Of a DNA stretch of 64,000 nucleotides, positions 51,257 to 60,925 are shown one piece after another (position 1 is the stretch's first letter; every line of letters starts with the position of its first letter). Origin of the DNA: Edaphovirga cremea (GTDB taxonomy: Bacteria; Pseudomonadota; Gammaproteobacteria; Enterobacterales; Enterobacteriaceae); assembly GCF_003332275.1 (NCBI RefSeq), contig NZ_QOVA01000014.1:32619-96618 (forward strand). The letters are read 5' to 3'. The position numbers were made by a program, and so were the translations under genes. The notes below the pieces were generated by a model. The model searched no databases and was not told the origin of the DNA. It saw nothing but the letters and a program-made list of their open reading frames with translations.

Positions 51257-51817
51257 CTAGCGCTCGCTGGCGACGATATCACGCAGACTATAGGGATGAA
51301 ACTTAATCGTCACACTCCCATCGGTGATGGCCAGGGTCGGGTTTGGGAGACGCTCGTGCTCCCCTTGGGGGGAACTGAATTTCAGTTTGATGCCGGGGGC
51401 GAGCAGGGCTTGGTCGGGGAGGTAACTGAGGGCGCGGGCGTAGAGGGTATCGACGTCACTGGGGATGACCAACTCGACGTGCTCCCAACCTTCGTGTGGG
51501 TAGCGCTTGTCACCGGGATAGGGTAATTCGATCACGTCTATTTGCCAGGAACAGAGACGTAGCGGGGTTTTCAGGTCAAAGAGGCAGATAGGGCGCCCGT
51601 TGATTTCTGTTTCAGATAACAGAGTGGCGCATTGCATAAATCCGCGCCGCCAGCGCTCTGCGGTTGTTACCTGATGACAGCGAACTGAAATGTGATCTGC
51701 GGTAAAGCGGGACAAATCCAGCTGAAGTTTTTGGGCAAATGTTTCGAGAACCTGTTCAAAACGTGGAAGATCGGAGGCCAGATCCTGCAACTCGGTAACG
51801 GTAGACAACAACGACAT
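51257..51817 (-). CDS. yecM: VOC-fold protein YecM
   Basis: 186 residues from the ATG at 51817, with AAGG at a good distance; the longer frame to 51913 is not conserved. Vicinal-oxygen-chelate type fold; conserved ADHISVRCHQ, AERWRRGF, KRYPHEGWEHVELV and GEHERLPNPTLA. No known activity. It ends VASER, close to the E. coli end, and its TAG stop touches the ERIC-like repeat. Confidence 0.92.
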   Translation of the reverse strand: MSLLSTVTELQDLASDLPRFEQVLETFAQKLQLDLSRFTADHISVRCHQVTTAERWRRGFMQCATLLSETEINGRPICLFDLKTPLRLCSWQIDVIELPYPGDKRYPHEGWEHVELVIPSDVDTLYARALSYLPDQALLAPGIKLKFSSPQGEHERLPNPTLAITDGSVTIKFHPYSLRDIVASER

Positions 51818-52174
51818 AAATCGCCTTACTGGTGTGAATATTCTGAGGCGTAATTTACACCCAGTTTCCCTTGCATACCACTTTGTTTTGTTTTGACTTC
51901 TGCAACAGGCCAAATACCGAAGATTATTCTACCATTCGGTTTATACGCTTAATAAAAAGAAAAACCCCAAATCACACATTCTGAGAAATATCCGACAGTA
52001 CGTTATCAATACGCTTATTTTTGACAAACAGCACCTTCTGCCACGTATTCTAATGGTATGATTCCAGTCAATAAAATGCATACTGAGACTTATCTTAATT
52101 AGGTCGAATACGATTGATACTCAGTTATAATTAAGATACCTTATCTTTCCTTCAAAAAAACAGAGAGGGCAACA

Positions 52175-52291
52175 ATGCTCTTATTAACGATATCTGTTGT
52201 GTTGATTGTTATCGCTGCTTTTGCGATTTATAAACACTTTATCAGCGCCAGAAAAAACAAGCTTGGATCTGAACGTAGAAAGAAACACTGA
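52175..52291 (+). CDS. Small single-span membrane protein (38 aa)
   Basis: 38 codons with a very good ribosome site (AGAGAGGGC, spacing about six). The first 19 residues MLLLTISVVLIVIAAFAIY form one hydrophobic helix; the rest is strongly basic (ISARKNKLGSERRKKH), which predicts an N-out, C-in topology. A hairpin follows about 125 bases later. I do not recognise it; it may be a conserved enteric small protein. Confidence 0.6.
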   Translation: MLLLTISVVLIVIAAFAIYKHFISARKNKLGSERRKKH

Positions 52292-52415
52292 TTGATAATA
52301 TTTGTTGTTCCCATCAACTTTATTTGTATTTTTATTGGGCTTCTTCTTCTACCAATTAGTTTATTTATTATTCATTCCCAGGCTCCTGATTTCGCAATTC
52401 CACTGCCATACCAAA

Positions 52416-52449
52416 GAGGGTGAGCCCGACATAAACCGGGCTCACCCTC
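52416..52449 (+). terminator. Strong hairpin after the small membrane-protein gene
   Basis: Perfect 13-pair stem GAGGGTGAGCCCG/CGGGCTCACCCTC with an eight-base loop. The downstream run is C-rich with only TTT, so termination is likely but not certain. Confidence 0.55.
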
Positions 52450-52508
52450 ACCCTCCCCCCTTTCTATAACCCTGCTTCGGTGTTACTGACGCAGGGTGGC
52501 AGATAAGG

Positions 52509-52514
52509 TATAAT
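52509..52514 (+). promoter_or_regulatory. -10 element of argS promoter
   Basis: Perfect TATAAT in AAGGTATAATCGCG, giving a start near 52521 and a leader of about 110 bases. The -35 (TGACGC at 52487) is weak. Confidence 0.6.
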
Positions 52515-52553
52515 CGCGCTTTGTTTTACAGTACGCAGGAAATTGAGTGATTT

Positions 52554-52622
52554 ATGTTCTCCCTGCTGCGACTGTTCTATGACCCAGCACGATACCTCCA
52601 TGGTATCCCTCGTTTTAATTAA
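52554..52622 (+). CDS. Possible argS leader peptide (22 codons)
   Basis: An ORF lying fully within the argS leader, ending nine bases before the argS GTG. It encodes 22 residues with three arginines (two CGA, one CGT) and the segment FYDPARYLHGIPRF. The ribosome site is weak (GAG at 52545). A GATACC/GGTATC hairpin lies in its second half, with a second GGTATC just after the stop. Confidence 0.4.
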   Translation: MFSLLRLFYDPARYLHGIPRFN

Positions 52623-52631
52623 GGTATCCCG

Positions 52632-54362
52632 GTGAATATACAGGCTCTTCTTTCAGAAAAAGTCAGCCAGGCGCTGATTGCCGCAGGCGCACCCGCCGAC
52701 AGCGAAGCACAGGTCCGTCAATCTGCGAAAGCGCAGTTTGGTGATTATCAGGCCAATGGCGTGATGTCCGTTGCTAAAAAACTCGGTATGCCCCCGCGAC
52801 AACTCGCTGAAAAAGTAGTGCAACTTCTGGAGCTTGACGGTATTGCCAGCAAGACTGAAATCGCCGGCCCGGGTTTCATCAATATTTTTCTCGACCGCCA
52901 GTGGGTCGCCGTCCATGCCGACCATGCTCTGATCGCCCCCAAATTGGGGATTACGCCGGTTGAAGCGCAGACGATAGTCATTGACTACTCTGCTCCCAAC
53001 GTAGCCAAAGAGATGCACGTCGGCCATTTGCGTTCCACTATTATTGGTGACGCCGCGGCACGTACCCAGGAATTCCTCGGCCATAAAGTGATCCGCGCCA
53101 ACCATGTGGGCGACTGGGGCACCCAGTTCGGTATGCTGATTGCCTACCTTGAGAAAGTGCAGAATGAAAACGCCAGTGATATGGAGCTTGCCGACCTTGA
53201 GCATTTCTATCGTGAAGCCAAGAAGCACTACGACGAAGATGCGCAGTTTGCTGAACGCGCCCGCAGCTATGTAGTAAAACTGCAAGGTGGTGACGAATAT
53301 TGCCTGAAAATGTGGCGCAAACTGGTTGATGTGACCATGACCCAAAACCAGATCACCTACGATCGGCTGAATGTCACGCTGACCCAAAGAGATGTCATGG
53401 GTGAAAGCCTCTACAACTCCATGCTGCCCGGCATTGTTGCCGATTTGAAGGCCAAAGGGTTGGCGGTGGAAAGTGAAGGCGCAACGGTTGTCTACCTTGA
53501 TGAATACAAGAATAAAGAAGGCGATCCGATGGGTGTCATCATCCAGAAAAAGGATGGCGCTTTTCTTTACACCACCACGGATATCGCCTGCGCCAAGTAC
53601 CGTTATGAAACACTCGGTGCCGACCGCGTGCTTTACTATATTGACTCCCGCCAGCATCAGCATTTGATGCAAGCGTGGACCATCGTCCGTAAAGCCGGTT
53701 ATGTCCCGGAGTCCGTACCGCTTGAACACCACATGTTTGGCATGATGTTGGGTAAAGACGGCAAACCGTTCAAAACCCGTTCAGGGGGCACGGTGAAACT
53801 TGCCGATCTGCTGGATGAAGCAATCGATCGTGCCGGTAAGCTGATTGCAGAGAAAAACCCGGATATCAGTGAACAGGATCTGAAAGAGTTGGTCGTCGCA
53901 GTAGGTATTGGTGCGGTGAAGTATGCTGACCTGTCAAAAAGCCGTACTACCGATTACATTTTCGATTGGGACAATATGCTGGCTTTTGAGGGCAATACGG
54001 CACCTTATATGCAATATGCCTATACCCGCGTCGCCTCAATCTTCAAGCGTGCTGAAATTGATCTCAACGGTCTCACCCAACCGATTGTGCTGAATGAAGA
54101 TCGCGAAGCTGCGCTGGCTACCCGTCTGTTGCAATTCGAGGAAGTTCTGACGACAGTTGCTCGCGACGGTACGCCGCACGTGATGTGTAGCTATCTGTAC
54201 GATCTTGCAGGCTTGTTCTCAGGATTTTACGAGCACTGCCCGGTTCTCAATGCGCAAAGTGAAGAGATCCGTCAAAGCCGTCTCAAATTGGCACTGTTGA
54301 CGCAAAAAACGCTCAAACACGGTCTTGATACGTTGGGTATTGAAACCGTAGAACGGATGTAA
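52632..54362 (+). CDS. argS: Arginyl-tRNA synthetase (GTG start)
   Basis: 576 residues (E. coli 577), class I synthetase starting with GTG as in E. coli. The HIGH-type motif is in [15 protein letters not shown], the N-terminal Add1 domain recognises tRNA, and the anticodon-binding C-terminus ends in LGIETVERM. No canonical KMSKS, as usual for this enzyme; the loop [18 protein letters not shown] takes that place. It lies downstream of a leader ORF. Confidence 0.98.
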   Translation: MNIQALLSEKVSQALIAAGAPADSEAQVRQSAKAQFGDYQANGVMSVAKKLGMPPRQLAEKVVQLLELDGIASKTEIAGPGFINIFLDRQWVAVHADHALIAPKLGITPVEAQTIVIDYSAPNVAKEMHVGHLRSTIIGDAAARTQEFLGHKVIRANHVGDWGTQFGMLIAYLEKVQNENASDMELADLEHFYREAKKHYDEDAQFAERARSYVVKLQGGDEYCLKMWRKLVDVTMTQNQITYDRLNVTLTQRDVMGESLYNSMLPGIVADLKAKGLAVESEGATVVYLDEYKNKEGDPMGVIIQKKDGAFLYTTTDIACAKYRYETLGADRVLYYIDSRQHQHLMQAWTIVRKAGYVPESVPLEHHMFGMMLGKDGKPFKTRSGGTVKLADLLDEAIDRAGKLIAEKNPDISEQDLKELVVAVGIGAVKYADLSKSRTTDYIFDWDNMLAFEGNTAPYMQYAYTRVASIFKRAEIDLNGLTQPIVLNEDREAALATRLLQFEEVLTTVARDGTPHVMCSYLYDLAGLFSGFYEHCPVLNAQSEEIRQSRLKLALLTQKTLKHGLDTLGIETVERM

Positions 54363-54396
54363 CGACTGTCTATAGCCAAAGTAATCCGTTGAACGA

Positions 54397-54428
54397 TGCC
54401 AATCAGTTGCCGCTGATTGGCATTTTTG
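54397..54428 (+). terminator. Rho-independent terminator of argS
   Basis: Eleven-pair perfect stem ATGCCAATCAG/CTGATTGGCAT, six-base loop, then TTTTT. Confidence 0.85.
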
Positions 54429-54520
54429 TATGCAAAAATCCGGTAACGCAAACGCTGCCGGATTCTGTCAAAGTGTTACATCACTGGCGTTTCACTGTGC
54501 CAACAGTCGCCGTCTGGAAT

Positions 54521-56056
54521 CTATACGGTGCGGCGGGCGAAATCCCGCACTTTAAAGCCCAGCAACGCCAATACGCCAAAGTAGGCAATGACGCCCGCAA
54601 CCACTACCGCAGCAAGACGCATAAGGCGCATTGCCATGCCACCGACATCCCACGCAGGCATCAGCCACATCACCCCAATCAGAACGGCGGACATGCCGAT
54701 GACGGCAACGATCAGTTTGGTGAGAAATACCACCCAGCCTGCCTGCGGTTGGAAGATCTTCTGCTTACGCAATTGCCAATAGAGCAGCGAGGCATTCAGG
54801 CACGCACCCAAGCCGATGGAGAGTGCCAGACCGGCGTGTTTCAAGGGGCCAATGAACGCCAGGTTCATCAACTGCGTGGCAATCAGGGTAATGATCGCAA
54901 TCTTGACCGGCGTTTTGATATTCTGACGCGAGTAAAAACCGGGAGCCAGCACTTTTACCACGATCAGCCCCATCAACCCCACGGAGTAGGCCACCAGCGC
55001 ACGCTGGGTCATGGCGGCATCGAAAGCACTGAAACGGCCATACTGGAACAGGGACACCGTCAGCGGTTTGGCCAGAATGCCCAACGCCACCGCACTTGGC
55101 AGTGCCAGCAAGAAGCACAGGCGCAGCCCCCAATCCATCAGCCGTGAGTATTCATCATGGTTACCGCTGGAAAAACTCTTCGCCAGCGACGGCAGCAAAA
55201 TAGTGCCCAGCGCGACACCCAGCACGCCCGACGGAAACTCCATCAAACGGTCTGCGTAGTACATCCATGACACCGAACCCGCAGCCAGGAACGAGGCGAA
55301 AATGGTATTGATGATCAGGGATATCTGGCTGACAGACACACCCAAAATCGCTGGCCCCATCTGGCGCATCACCCGCCAAACCCCGGCGTCCCGCAGATTC
55401 AATCGCGGCAACACCAACATACCGATCTTTTTCAGATGGGGTAACTGATAGCCCAGTTGCAGAACCCCGCCGACCACGACAGCCCACGCCAGTGCCAGAA
55501 CGGGCGGATTGAAGTAAGGCGCAGCAAACAACGCAAAACCGATCATACTGACGTTGAGAAAGGTTGGCGCAAAAGCCGGTATCGAAAAACGGTTCCAGGT
55601 ATTGAGGATCGCCCCCACCAGAGAGGCCAGCGAGATCAGCAAAATATAGGGGAAAGTGATCCGCAGCAGCGCAGAGGTCAGGGCAAACTTATCGGGCGTT
55701 ACGGCAAAACCTGGTGCGGTGGCATAAATGACCCACGGCGCGGCGAGCATGCCCAGTACCGTGACAATTGCCAGAACCAGCGTCAACAGACCGGAAACAT
55801 AGGCCACGAAGGTGCGGGTTGCCTCTTCGCCCTGCTGGCTTTTGTATTCGGCCAAAATGGGGACAAAGGCTTGGGAAAATGCCCCTTCAGCAAAGATTCG
55901 CCGCAACAGATTGGGGAGTTTGAAGGCAACAAAAAAGGCGTCCGTTGCCATACCTGCCCCAAAAACGCGTGCAACGATTGCGTCACGCGCAAAACCCAGC
56001 ACGCGTGAAAACATCGTCATTGAACTGACGGCGGCCAGTGATTTCAGTAGATTCAT
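54521..56056 (-). CDS. murJ: Lipid II flippase MurJ
   Basis: 511 residues from [14 protein letters not shown] at 56056, the E. coli length; upstream in-frame codons to 56128 are not conserved. MOP-family exporter with 14 membrane helices that flips lipid II across the inner membrane. The conserved charged residues of the cavity lie in [10 protein letters not shown] and [16 protein letters not shown]. Essential in most enterics. In E. coli its far side is flgN; here it faces argS. Confidence 0.97.
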   Translation of the reverse strand: MNLLKSLAAVSSMTMFSRVLGFARDAIVARVFGAGMATDAFFVAFKLPNLLRRIFAEGAFSQAFVPILAEYKSQQGEEATRTFVAYVSGLLTLVLAIVTVLGMLAAPWVIYATAPGFAVTPDKFALTSALLRITFPYILLISLASLVGAILNTWNRFSIPAFAPTFLNVSMIGFALFAAPYFNPPVLALAWAVVVGGVLQLGYQLPHLKKIGMLVLPRLNLRDAGVWRVMRQMGPAILGVSVSQISLIINTIFASFLAAGSVSWMYYADRLMEFPSGVLGVALGTILLPSLAKSFSSGNHDEYSRLMDWGLRLCFLLALPSAVALGILAKPLTVSLFQYGRFSAFDAAMTQRALVAYSVGLMGLIVVKVLAPGFYSRQNIKTPVKIAIITLIATQLMNLAFIGPLKHAGLALSIGLGACLNASLLYWQLRKQKIFQPQAGWVVFLTKLIVAVIGMSAVLIGVMWLMPAWDVGGMAMRLMRLAAVVVAGVIAYFGVLALLGFKVRDFARRTV

Positions 56057-56089
56057 GTCATATTTTCTTATTGGCGATGGGCAAACAGT

Positions 56090-56111
56090 AACGCCTGCAT
56101 CAGCAGGCGTT
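56090..56111 (-). terminator. Hairpin between mviM and murJ
   Basis: Nine-pair stem AACGCCTGC/GCAGGCGTT with a four-base loop but no T run on the minus strand. It may reduce but not stop readthrough into murJ. Confidence 0.35.
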
Positions 56112-56195
56112 AAATACCGCACCAGCAAAGCTCTTTGGTGTCGCCATAGTCTACGGATCCGAGACGTAATAGCCAGAGCTAGTTGTTACATTCAA

Positions 56196-57119
56196 TTACT
56201 CAGGGAGCGTATTACTATTCATCAATTGCTCAATAATACGCTGCGCATAAAGTGCTTGTTCACCAGAGGTTTCTGGTGCCGTTTGGTTGGTCGCACACTG
56301 GATAAAGTGGTGGATAGCCCCTTCAAAACCACGCTGCGCCAGCGTCGTTTGCCAACTGGGTGATGGGAGCTCACTGACGATGCACTCCTTCTCCTGCTGC
56401 CACTGACGCATATCAGTAATCTGGTACAGCGCACGATCGCACACGGCCTGTACGCTTTCCCGCTGACTGCCTGCTTGCCGGTGCATACTGGTCGTCACCA
56501 GCGTATCACCACACTGGAAATGGTGTTCTGCATAGCGCATTTGCCCGTGATCGTTACTTTGCACCGTACCACTGAGCAGCGTCGCGTCGCCACCGCCTAG
56601 CCACAGCGCGGTATCGATGACGTGCAGATAGTCGTCGAGCAGCGTGGAATACACATCATGCGGCCCGATGCTGTCACTGCGGTGTTTGTCCATCCGCAGC
56701 GACGCCGGGTTTTTCATTTCATTACGCAGTTGCTGATAAAGCGGTGCAAAACGCCGGTTGAATCCCACCATCAGCGCCCGGCCACGCTGTTGCGCCATTT
56801 CAATCAGATGTTCAGCCTGTTCAACCGTCTCGGCGAGAGGTTTATCGACATACACATCAACACCATGATTGAGAAGTTCACCCACTACATGGAAATGGCT
56901 GGCAGTACTGCTGTGAACAAATACCACATCACATTGCCGGGCCAATTCATCTAAACGGGAAAAACAGGCCATGCGATAACTGTCGCAAACGACCCGCGCC
57001 TTTTGCTGATTGGGCGAGAAACCACCGACCAATTGCCAGTCCGCCGCACGGCTTAATATCGGCAGATAGGCTTTTTGCGCGATGCCGCCCAATCCGATAA
57101 CACCAATTTTCAGACTCAT
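56196..57119 (-). CDS. mviM: Gfo/Idh/MocA-family oxidoreductase MviM
   Basis: 307 residues, the E. coli length. N-terminal Rossmann motif GVIGLGGIAQKAYLP and the family EKP-like site in VYVDKPLAET. A NAD(P)-dependent dehydrogenase of unknown substrate. Upstream of murJ and 10 bases after yceH, as in E. coli. Confidence 0.94.
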   Translation of the reverse strand: MSLKIGVIGLGGIAQKAYLPILSRAADWQLVGGFSPNQQKARVVCDSYRMACFSRLDELARQCDVVFVHSSTASHFHVVGELLNHGVDVYVDKPLAETVEQAEHLIEMAQQRGRALMVGFNRRFAPLYQQLRNEMKNPASLRMDKHRSDSIGPHDVYSTLLDDYLHVIDTALWLGGGDATLLSGTVQSNDHGQMRYAEHHFQCGDTLVTTSMHRQAGSQRESVQAVCDRALYQITDMRQWQQEKECIVSELPSPSWQTTLAQRGFEGAIHHFIQCATNQTAPETSGEQALYAQRIIEQLMNSNTLPE

Positions 57120-57129
57120 TCTGCCTCCG

Positions 57130-57834
57130 TTAATCGCCCAGATGCGCCAACAGGCTTTCGAGGCGCTGGTTCAATTCTGCCACCTGCTCCTCCAGCGCTG
57201 TCACGCGTGATTCGAGCCCACTTCTTTCAGCGGGCTGTCGTTGATCTTCTATAGACGATCGTTGACCTTCTGTCGAAAAGCGCTGACCTTCACTGGCAGA
57301 GAATTGCTCTTGCGCGATCTGCTCACTCACTTCACCACAGAACAGGTGCATGAAACGGCTTTCGCGTTTTCCAGGCTCGCGGGCCAAACGCACCACAAAC
57401 GGGCCATCTTCGCGCCTGATTAGAGTATTGAGTACATCGTCAGTGTCTGCCACTGACGCAAAATCATGCAAACGATTGGTGCGGGTTCTGAGTTCGCCCG
57501 AGGTTTGTGCACCACGCAGTAATAGTGCTGTCACGACAGCAAATTCGCCCGGTGAAAACTTCAGATTGCCAAACTCGGAATTACAGAAACGATGCTCATA
57601 TTTCAGCGTGCGGCTACCGCTGACGCTGCGGATCATGTGTTTTTTTGCCAGAAGATCCAGCGTTTGCTGCACTTCACTTTCACTCAACTCCATGACCGGT
57701 TCACGGTTGGTTTTCTGATTACAGGCCGTCGTCAGGCTGTTCAGTGAGAGAGGGTAAAGTTCTGGGGTGGTAACCTGTTTTTCCATCAGGCAACCAATCA
57801 CCCGGGCTTCTTTCGCGCTCAATACGTGTTTCAT
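57130..57834 (-). CDS. yceH: YceH (UPF0502) with an expanded linker
   Basis: 234 residues (E. coli 215). Two winged-helix-like domains with [32 protein letters not shown] and [14 protein letters not shown], then a C-terminal coiled coil with heptads ([26 protein letters not shown]). Between them a triplicated EGQR/EDQR heptapeptide, encoded by three 21-bp repeats, explains most of the extra length. Function unknown. Confidence 0.93.
   Translation of the reverse strand: MKHVLSAKEARVIGCLMEKQVTTPELYPLSLNSLTTACNQKTNREPVMELSESEVQQTLDLLAKKHMIRSVSGSRTLKYEHRFCNSEFGNLKFSPGEFAVVTALLLRGAQTSGELRTRTNRLHDFASVADTDDVLNTLIRREDGPFVVRLAREPGKRESRFMHLFCGEVSEQIAQEQFSASEGQRFSTEGQRSSIEDQRQPAERSGLESRVTALEEQVAELNQRLESLLAHLGD
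57239..57301. repeat. Three tandem 21-bp copies inside yceH
   Basis: Units start at 57239, 57260 and 57281; each contains CGYTGAYCTTC. On the coding strand they encode [14 protein letters not shown] and EDQRQPA-type heptapeptides in the linker. Confidence 0.9.
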
Positions 57835-57843
57835 AACTCTCCC

Positions 57844-58428
57844 TCAACGTGGTGGCATCCATTCTGTGTTAGTCAGTGCCGTGAGAATGTGATCCTGCCA
57901 TTTGCCATCAATCAGCAGGTAGTCTTTTGCATAACCTTCGCGTTCAAACCCCAGGCGGGTCAGCAAATTGCCACTGCGCTGGTTGTGTGGCATATAGTTC
58001 GCCATGATCCGGTGCATACGCTGTTGGCGCTGCATATAACGAATCGCACTCTCCAGCGCTTCGTACATCAACCCTTTCCCCTGCCACTTTTCACCCAGCG
58101 AATAGCCGAGGAAACAGGCATGAAACGATCCGCGCAGCACATTACTGAAATTCGCCACGCCGATAACGTCGTTTTCATCGGCATCAAGCAGAATAAAATA
58201 GTAGGCACTACCCTGTTTCTGTAAATCAGTAATCAACCCGAGACGTGCCTGCCAGCCAGAGGGATAGCAATGGCTTTCGTCACGGATAGGTTCCCAGGGC
58301 TTCAGAAAAGCCCGGTTCTCAGCGTAGTACTCAGCCAACCGGTGTGCATCCCGTTCATGAACCAAACGGACAACCAGTCGATCTGTTGTCAGGCGTACCT
58401 TGGGTGACGCCGAGCGATAGCCAAACAT
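57844..58428 (-). CDS. rimJ: Ribosomal protein S5-alanine N-acetyltransferase RimJ
   Basis: 194 residues, the E. coli length. GNAT fold with the acetyl-CoA segment [17 protein letters not shown] and [24 protein letters not shown]. It acetylates the N-terminal alanine of ribosomal protein S5. GGAGGGAG lies immediately before the ATG. Nine bases upstream of yceH. Confidence 0.96.
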   Translation of the reverse strand: MFGYRSASPKVRLTTDRLVVRLVHERDAHRLAEYYAENRAFLKPWEPIRDESHCYPSGWQARLGLITDLQKQGSAYYFILLDADENDVIGVANFSNVLRGSFHACFLGYSLGEKWQGKGLMYEALESAIRYMQRQQRMHRIMANYMPHNQRSGNLLTRLGFEREGYAKDYLLIDGKWQDHILTALTNTEWMPPR

Positions 58429-58771
58429 CCACTCCCTCCACAGTCTGGACGGTTTGATAAGAAGTGCTCATGAGTAAAACCTGCACTGTTGCCCTTTCGG
58501 TGAGCGTTATCGCGCCCGCGATCCGGCATTCCGTCCCTCTATCTGCGCATCATTATGAGCGCAGCTTAGCCCAACCGTAAAACGACGGGCTTGGTCTCAA
58601 CCTTACAACATCATTTTCTTCTTTATTTTGCCAGCGGCTTAACATATTGACGATGAAAAAATATTGTCACTCCACACTCTATCGGAAAATGAAATTCAAG
58701 TTCAAAATAAAGGCGTTTAGGGTTTCTTATTTTGCGCCTTTGAAATGCGCAGTAAATTCTTGTGGTGAAGA
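58429..58771. other. Intergenic region between divergent rimJ and mdtH
   Basis: 343 bases with both promoters presumably inside. A hairpin AAAGGCG/CGCCTTT lies at about 58708-58741, shortly before mdtH. No gene seen. Confidence 0.45.
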
Positions 58772-59977
58772 ATGTCGTTAGTCTCGCAAGCTAGGAGCTT
58801 GGGTAAATACTTCCTGTTATTGGATAACATGCTGGTTGTTCTTGGTTTCTTTGTGGTCTTCCCGTTGATATCGATCCGTTTTGTCGATCAAATGGGTTGG
58901 GCTGCGCTGGCAGTTGGAATTGCATTGGGCTTGCGTCAGCTTATTCAGCAAGGTTTGGGGATTTTTGGCGGTGCCATTGCCGACCGTTTTGGCGCCAAGC
59001 CGATGATCATTACCGGGATGCTGATGCGTGCCGCCGGTTTTGCGCTCATGGCGATTGCCGATCAGCCATGGCTGCTGTGGCTCTCCTGCGCCCTCTCCGG
59101 GCTGGGTGGAACGTTGTTCGATCCACCGCGGACGGCCTTGGTGATTAAACTCACCCGCCCGCACGAACGCAGTCGTTTCTTTTCCCTGCTGATGATGCAA
59201 GACAGTGCCGGTGCCGTAGTGGGTGCGCTGATCGGCAGTTGGCTGCTGCAGTATGATTTTCACCTGGTGTGCTGGACGGGTGCCGGGATTTTCGTGCTCG
59301 CCGCCGCCTTCAACGCCTGGCTTTTACCGGCCTACCGAATTTCTACCGTTCGCACCCCGATGAAAGACGGGCTGTTGCGCGTGCTGCGCGATCGCAGGTT
59401 TGTCACCTATGTTCTGACCCTGACCGGCTACTATATGCTGGCGGTGCAAGTGATGCTGATGCTGCCCATCATGGTTAACGAACTGGCGGGTTCGGCCTCG
59501 GCAGTAAAATGGATGTATGCGATTGAGGCTGCATTATCGCTCTCGCTGCTTTATCCGATTGCCCGCTGGAGTGAAAAACGTTTCACATTGGAGCAACGGC
59601 TGATGGCTGGGCTGCTGATCATGACAGTCAGCCTGTTCCCGGTTGGCCTGACCACCAGTTTGCAAACGCTGTTTATGCTGATTTGCCTGTTCTATACCGG
59701 CTCAATCATTGCTGAACCTGCACGCGAAACGCTCGGGGCATCGCTGGCCGACTCCCGCGCACGCGGCAGCTACATGGGTTTCAGCCGTCTTGGGTTGGCT
59801 CTGGGTGGCGCACTCGGTTATACCGGCGGTGGCTGGATGTACGATACCGGCAAAGCGCTTGAAATGCCTGAACTTCCCTGGTTCCTGCTGGGAATCGTGG
59901 GCGTGATCACCCTGATGGGGCTTTACTGGCAATTCCATCAACGCCGCATCGAGCCGGCCATGCTCAGCGGCGGCTGA
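58772..59977 (+). CDS. mdtH: MFS multidrug exporter MdtH
   Basis: 401 residues (E. coli 402). Twelve membrane helices, with [28 protein letters not shown] and the loop [18 protein letters not shown]. In E. coli it confers weak resistance to some quinolones when overexpressed. The ribosome site is poor (GAAG close to the ATG). Confidence 0.95.
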   Translation: MSLVSQARSLGKYFLLLDNMLVVLGFFVVFPLISIRFVDQMGWAALAVGIALGLRQLIQQGLGIFGGAIADRFGAKPMIITGMLMRAAGFALMAIADQPWLLWLSCALSGLGGTLFDPPRTALVIKLTRPHERSRFFSLLMMQDSAGAVVGALIGSWLLQYDFHLVCWTGAGIFVLAAAFNAWLLPAYRISTVRTPMKDGLLRVLRDRRFVTYVLTLTGYYMLAVQVMLMLPIMVNELAGSASAVKWMYAIEAALSLSLLYPIARWSEKRFTLEQRLMAGLLIMTVSLFPVGLTTSLQTLFMLICLFYTGSIIAEPARETLGASLADSRARGSYMGFSRLGLALGGALGYTGGGWMYDTGKALEMPELPWFLLGIVGVITLMGLYWQFHQRRIEPAMLSGG

Positions 59978-60003
59978 TCGCCCACTTTTCCTCCCGTTTC
60001 AAT

Positions 60004-60026
60004 GGCCCCGTTCTGCGGGGCCGTTT
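60004..60026 (+). terminator. Terminator of mdtH
   Basis: Seven-pair stem GGCCCCG/CGGGGCC with a five-base loop, followed by GTTTG. Short T tract. Confidence 0.6.
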
Positions 60027-60185
60027 GATCTCCCGACAGAGTTTACCCATACTTTGTTAACGTATTGATGTGATTGGACTGGCAATTTTTGCCGCCCCCA
60101 TTCTTTTCCCAGAGCAACCTGCCACATTATTTCGCATTCTGTCCTTGCAAAAGGAACTCCTGTAAAATCCGCCCGTCCAACCAGA

Positions 60186-60266
60186 CAACGATATGTCGTA
60201 TTAGAAAACAATATGCCGTATTAGAAATGCAATATGCCGTATCAGACTGCAACACGCCGTATTTTT
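60186..60266. repeat. Four degenerate tandem copies of a ~21-bp unit before yceB
   Basis: Units start at 60186, 60209, 60230 and 60250 and are 20-23 bases long. Each begins CAA and contains RCCGTAT or GTCGTAT; the first three also share ATTAGA/ATCAGA. The array ends 20 bases before the yceB ATG, in its probable leader. Confidence 0.85.
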
Positions 60267-60285
60267 ACCTGTCATTGAGGATCAC

Positions 60286-60849
60286 ATGAGAAAGCTTTTA
60301 CTTGGGGCGACTGCCCTGATTTTTGCCGGTCTGCTTGCCGGATGTAACCAACTCACGCAATACACCCTGAACGAACAGCAGGTTAATGAGTATCTTCAGA
60401 AGCACAACGATTATAAGAAACAGATTGGCGTGCCGGGTCTGGTTGAAGCGCAGATCGTGCTGACCGATCTCACTAGCCAGATTGGTCGCAGCGAACCAGG
60501 AAAAGTGACGTTATCAGGAAATGCCAAAGTGAATATCACGTCTTTGCTGGGGCCACAGCAGGCGGATATGAAACTCACCCTGAAAGCACAGCCGGTTTTT
60601 GACCGGGAAAAAGGCGCGATTTTCCTGAAAGATATGGAGTTGGTTGATTACACGATTCAACCAGAAAAAATGCAGACGGTGATGAAGACGCTAACGCCGT
60701 ACCTCAATCAATCGCTCAAGACCTATTTCGATCAGCGACCTGCCTATGTGCTGAATGCCGATGGCAGTAAGGCTGAGGCGATGGCGAAAAAACTGGCGAA
60801 GGGGTTGGAAGTGAAACCGGGACAACTTGTTATTCCGTTTACAGATTAA
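60286..60849 (+). CDS. yceB: Outer-membrane lipoprotein YceB
   Basis: 187 residues (E. coli 186). Signal with lipobox LLAGC. DUF1439 domain with QYTLNEQQVNEYLQ, LTDLTSQIGRSEPGKV and KGAIFLKDMELVDYTIQPEKMQTVM. Lipid-binding type fold; role unknown. Ends in VIPFTD as in E. coli. Confidence 0.95.
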   Translation: MRKLLLGATALIFAGLLAGCNQLTQYTLNEQQVNEYLQKHNDYKKQIGVPGLVEAQIVLTDLTSQIGRSEPGKVTLSGNAKVNITSLLGPQQADMKLTLKAQPVFDREKGAIFLKDMELVDYTIQPEKMQTVMKTLTPYLNQSLKTYFDQRPAYVLNADGSKAEAMAKKLAKGLEVKPGQLVIPFTD

Positions 60850-60868
60850 GTTGTTCACCTTTAACGTG

Positions 60869-60908
60869 AAAATTATCGCGTCAGGGCGCAATTTCCCTGA
60901 CGCGATAA
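60869..60908 (-). terminator. Long hairpin between convergent yceB and ycdY
   Basis: Fourteen-pair stem TTATCGCGTCAGGG/CCCTGACGCGATAA with an eight-base loop; on the minus strand TTTT follows. Probably terminates ycdY and perhaps yceB. Confidence 0.65.
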
Positions 60909-60925
60909 CGACAAAACGTCATGCG

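Larger units (their letters stand above)
51818..52631. other. Large gap between yecM and argS
   Basis: 814 bases. The first 350 are AT-rich with no gene seen. Then come a 38-codon membrane-peptide gene (52175), a hairpin (52416), the argS promoter and a 22-codon ORF (52554), listed separately. Confidence 0.6.
59978..60285. other. Space between mdtH and yceB
   Basis: 308 bases holding the mdtH terminator hairpin and a degenerate tandem repeat directly before yceB (both listed). No gene seen. Confidence 0.6.

Noticed and set aside
52653..53732. 359-codon open frame on the minus strand of argS
   Set aside because: Lies wholly antisense to intact argS, has no ribosome site and no recognisable motifs; the frame is open because of codon bias in argS.
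54389..55147. 252-codon plus-strand frame rich in His, Gln and Arg
   Set aside because: Opposite the conserved membrane helices of murJ, whose codons read this way on the other strand.
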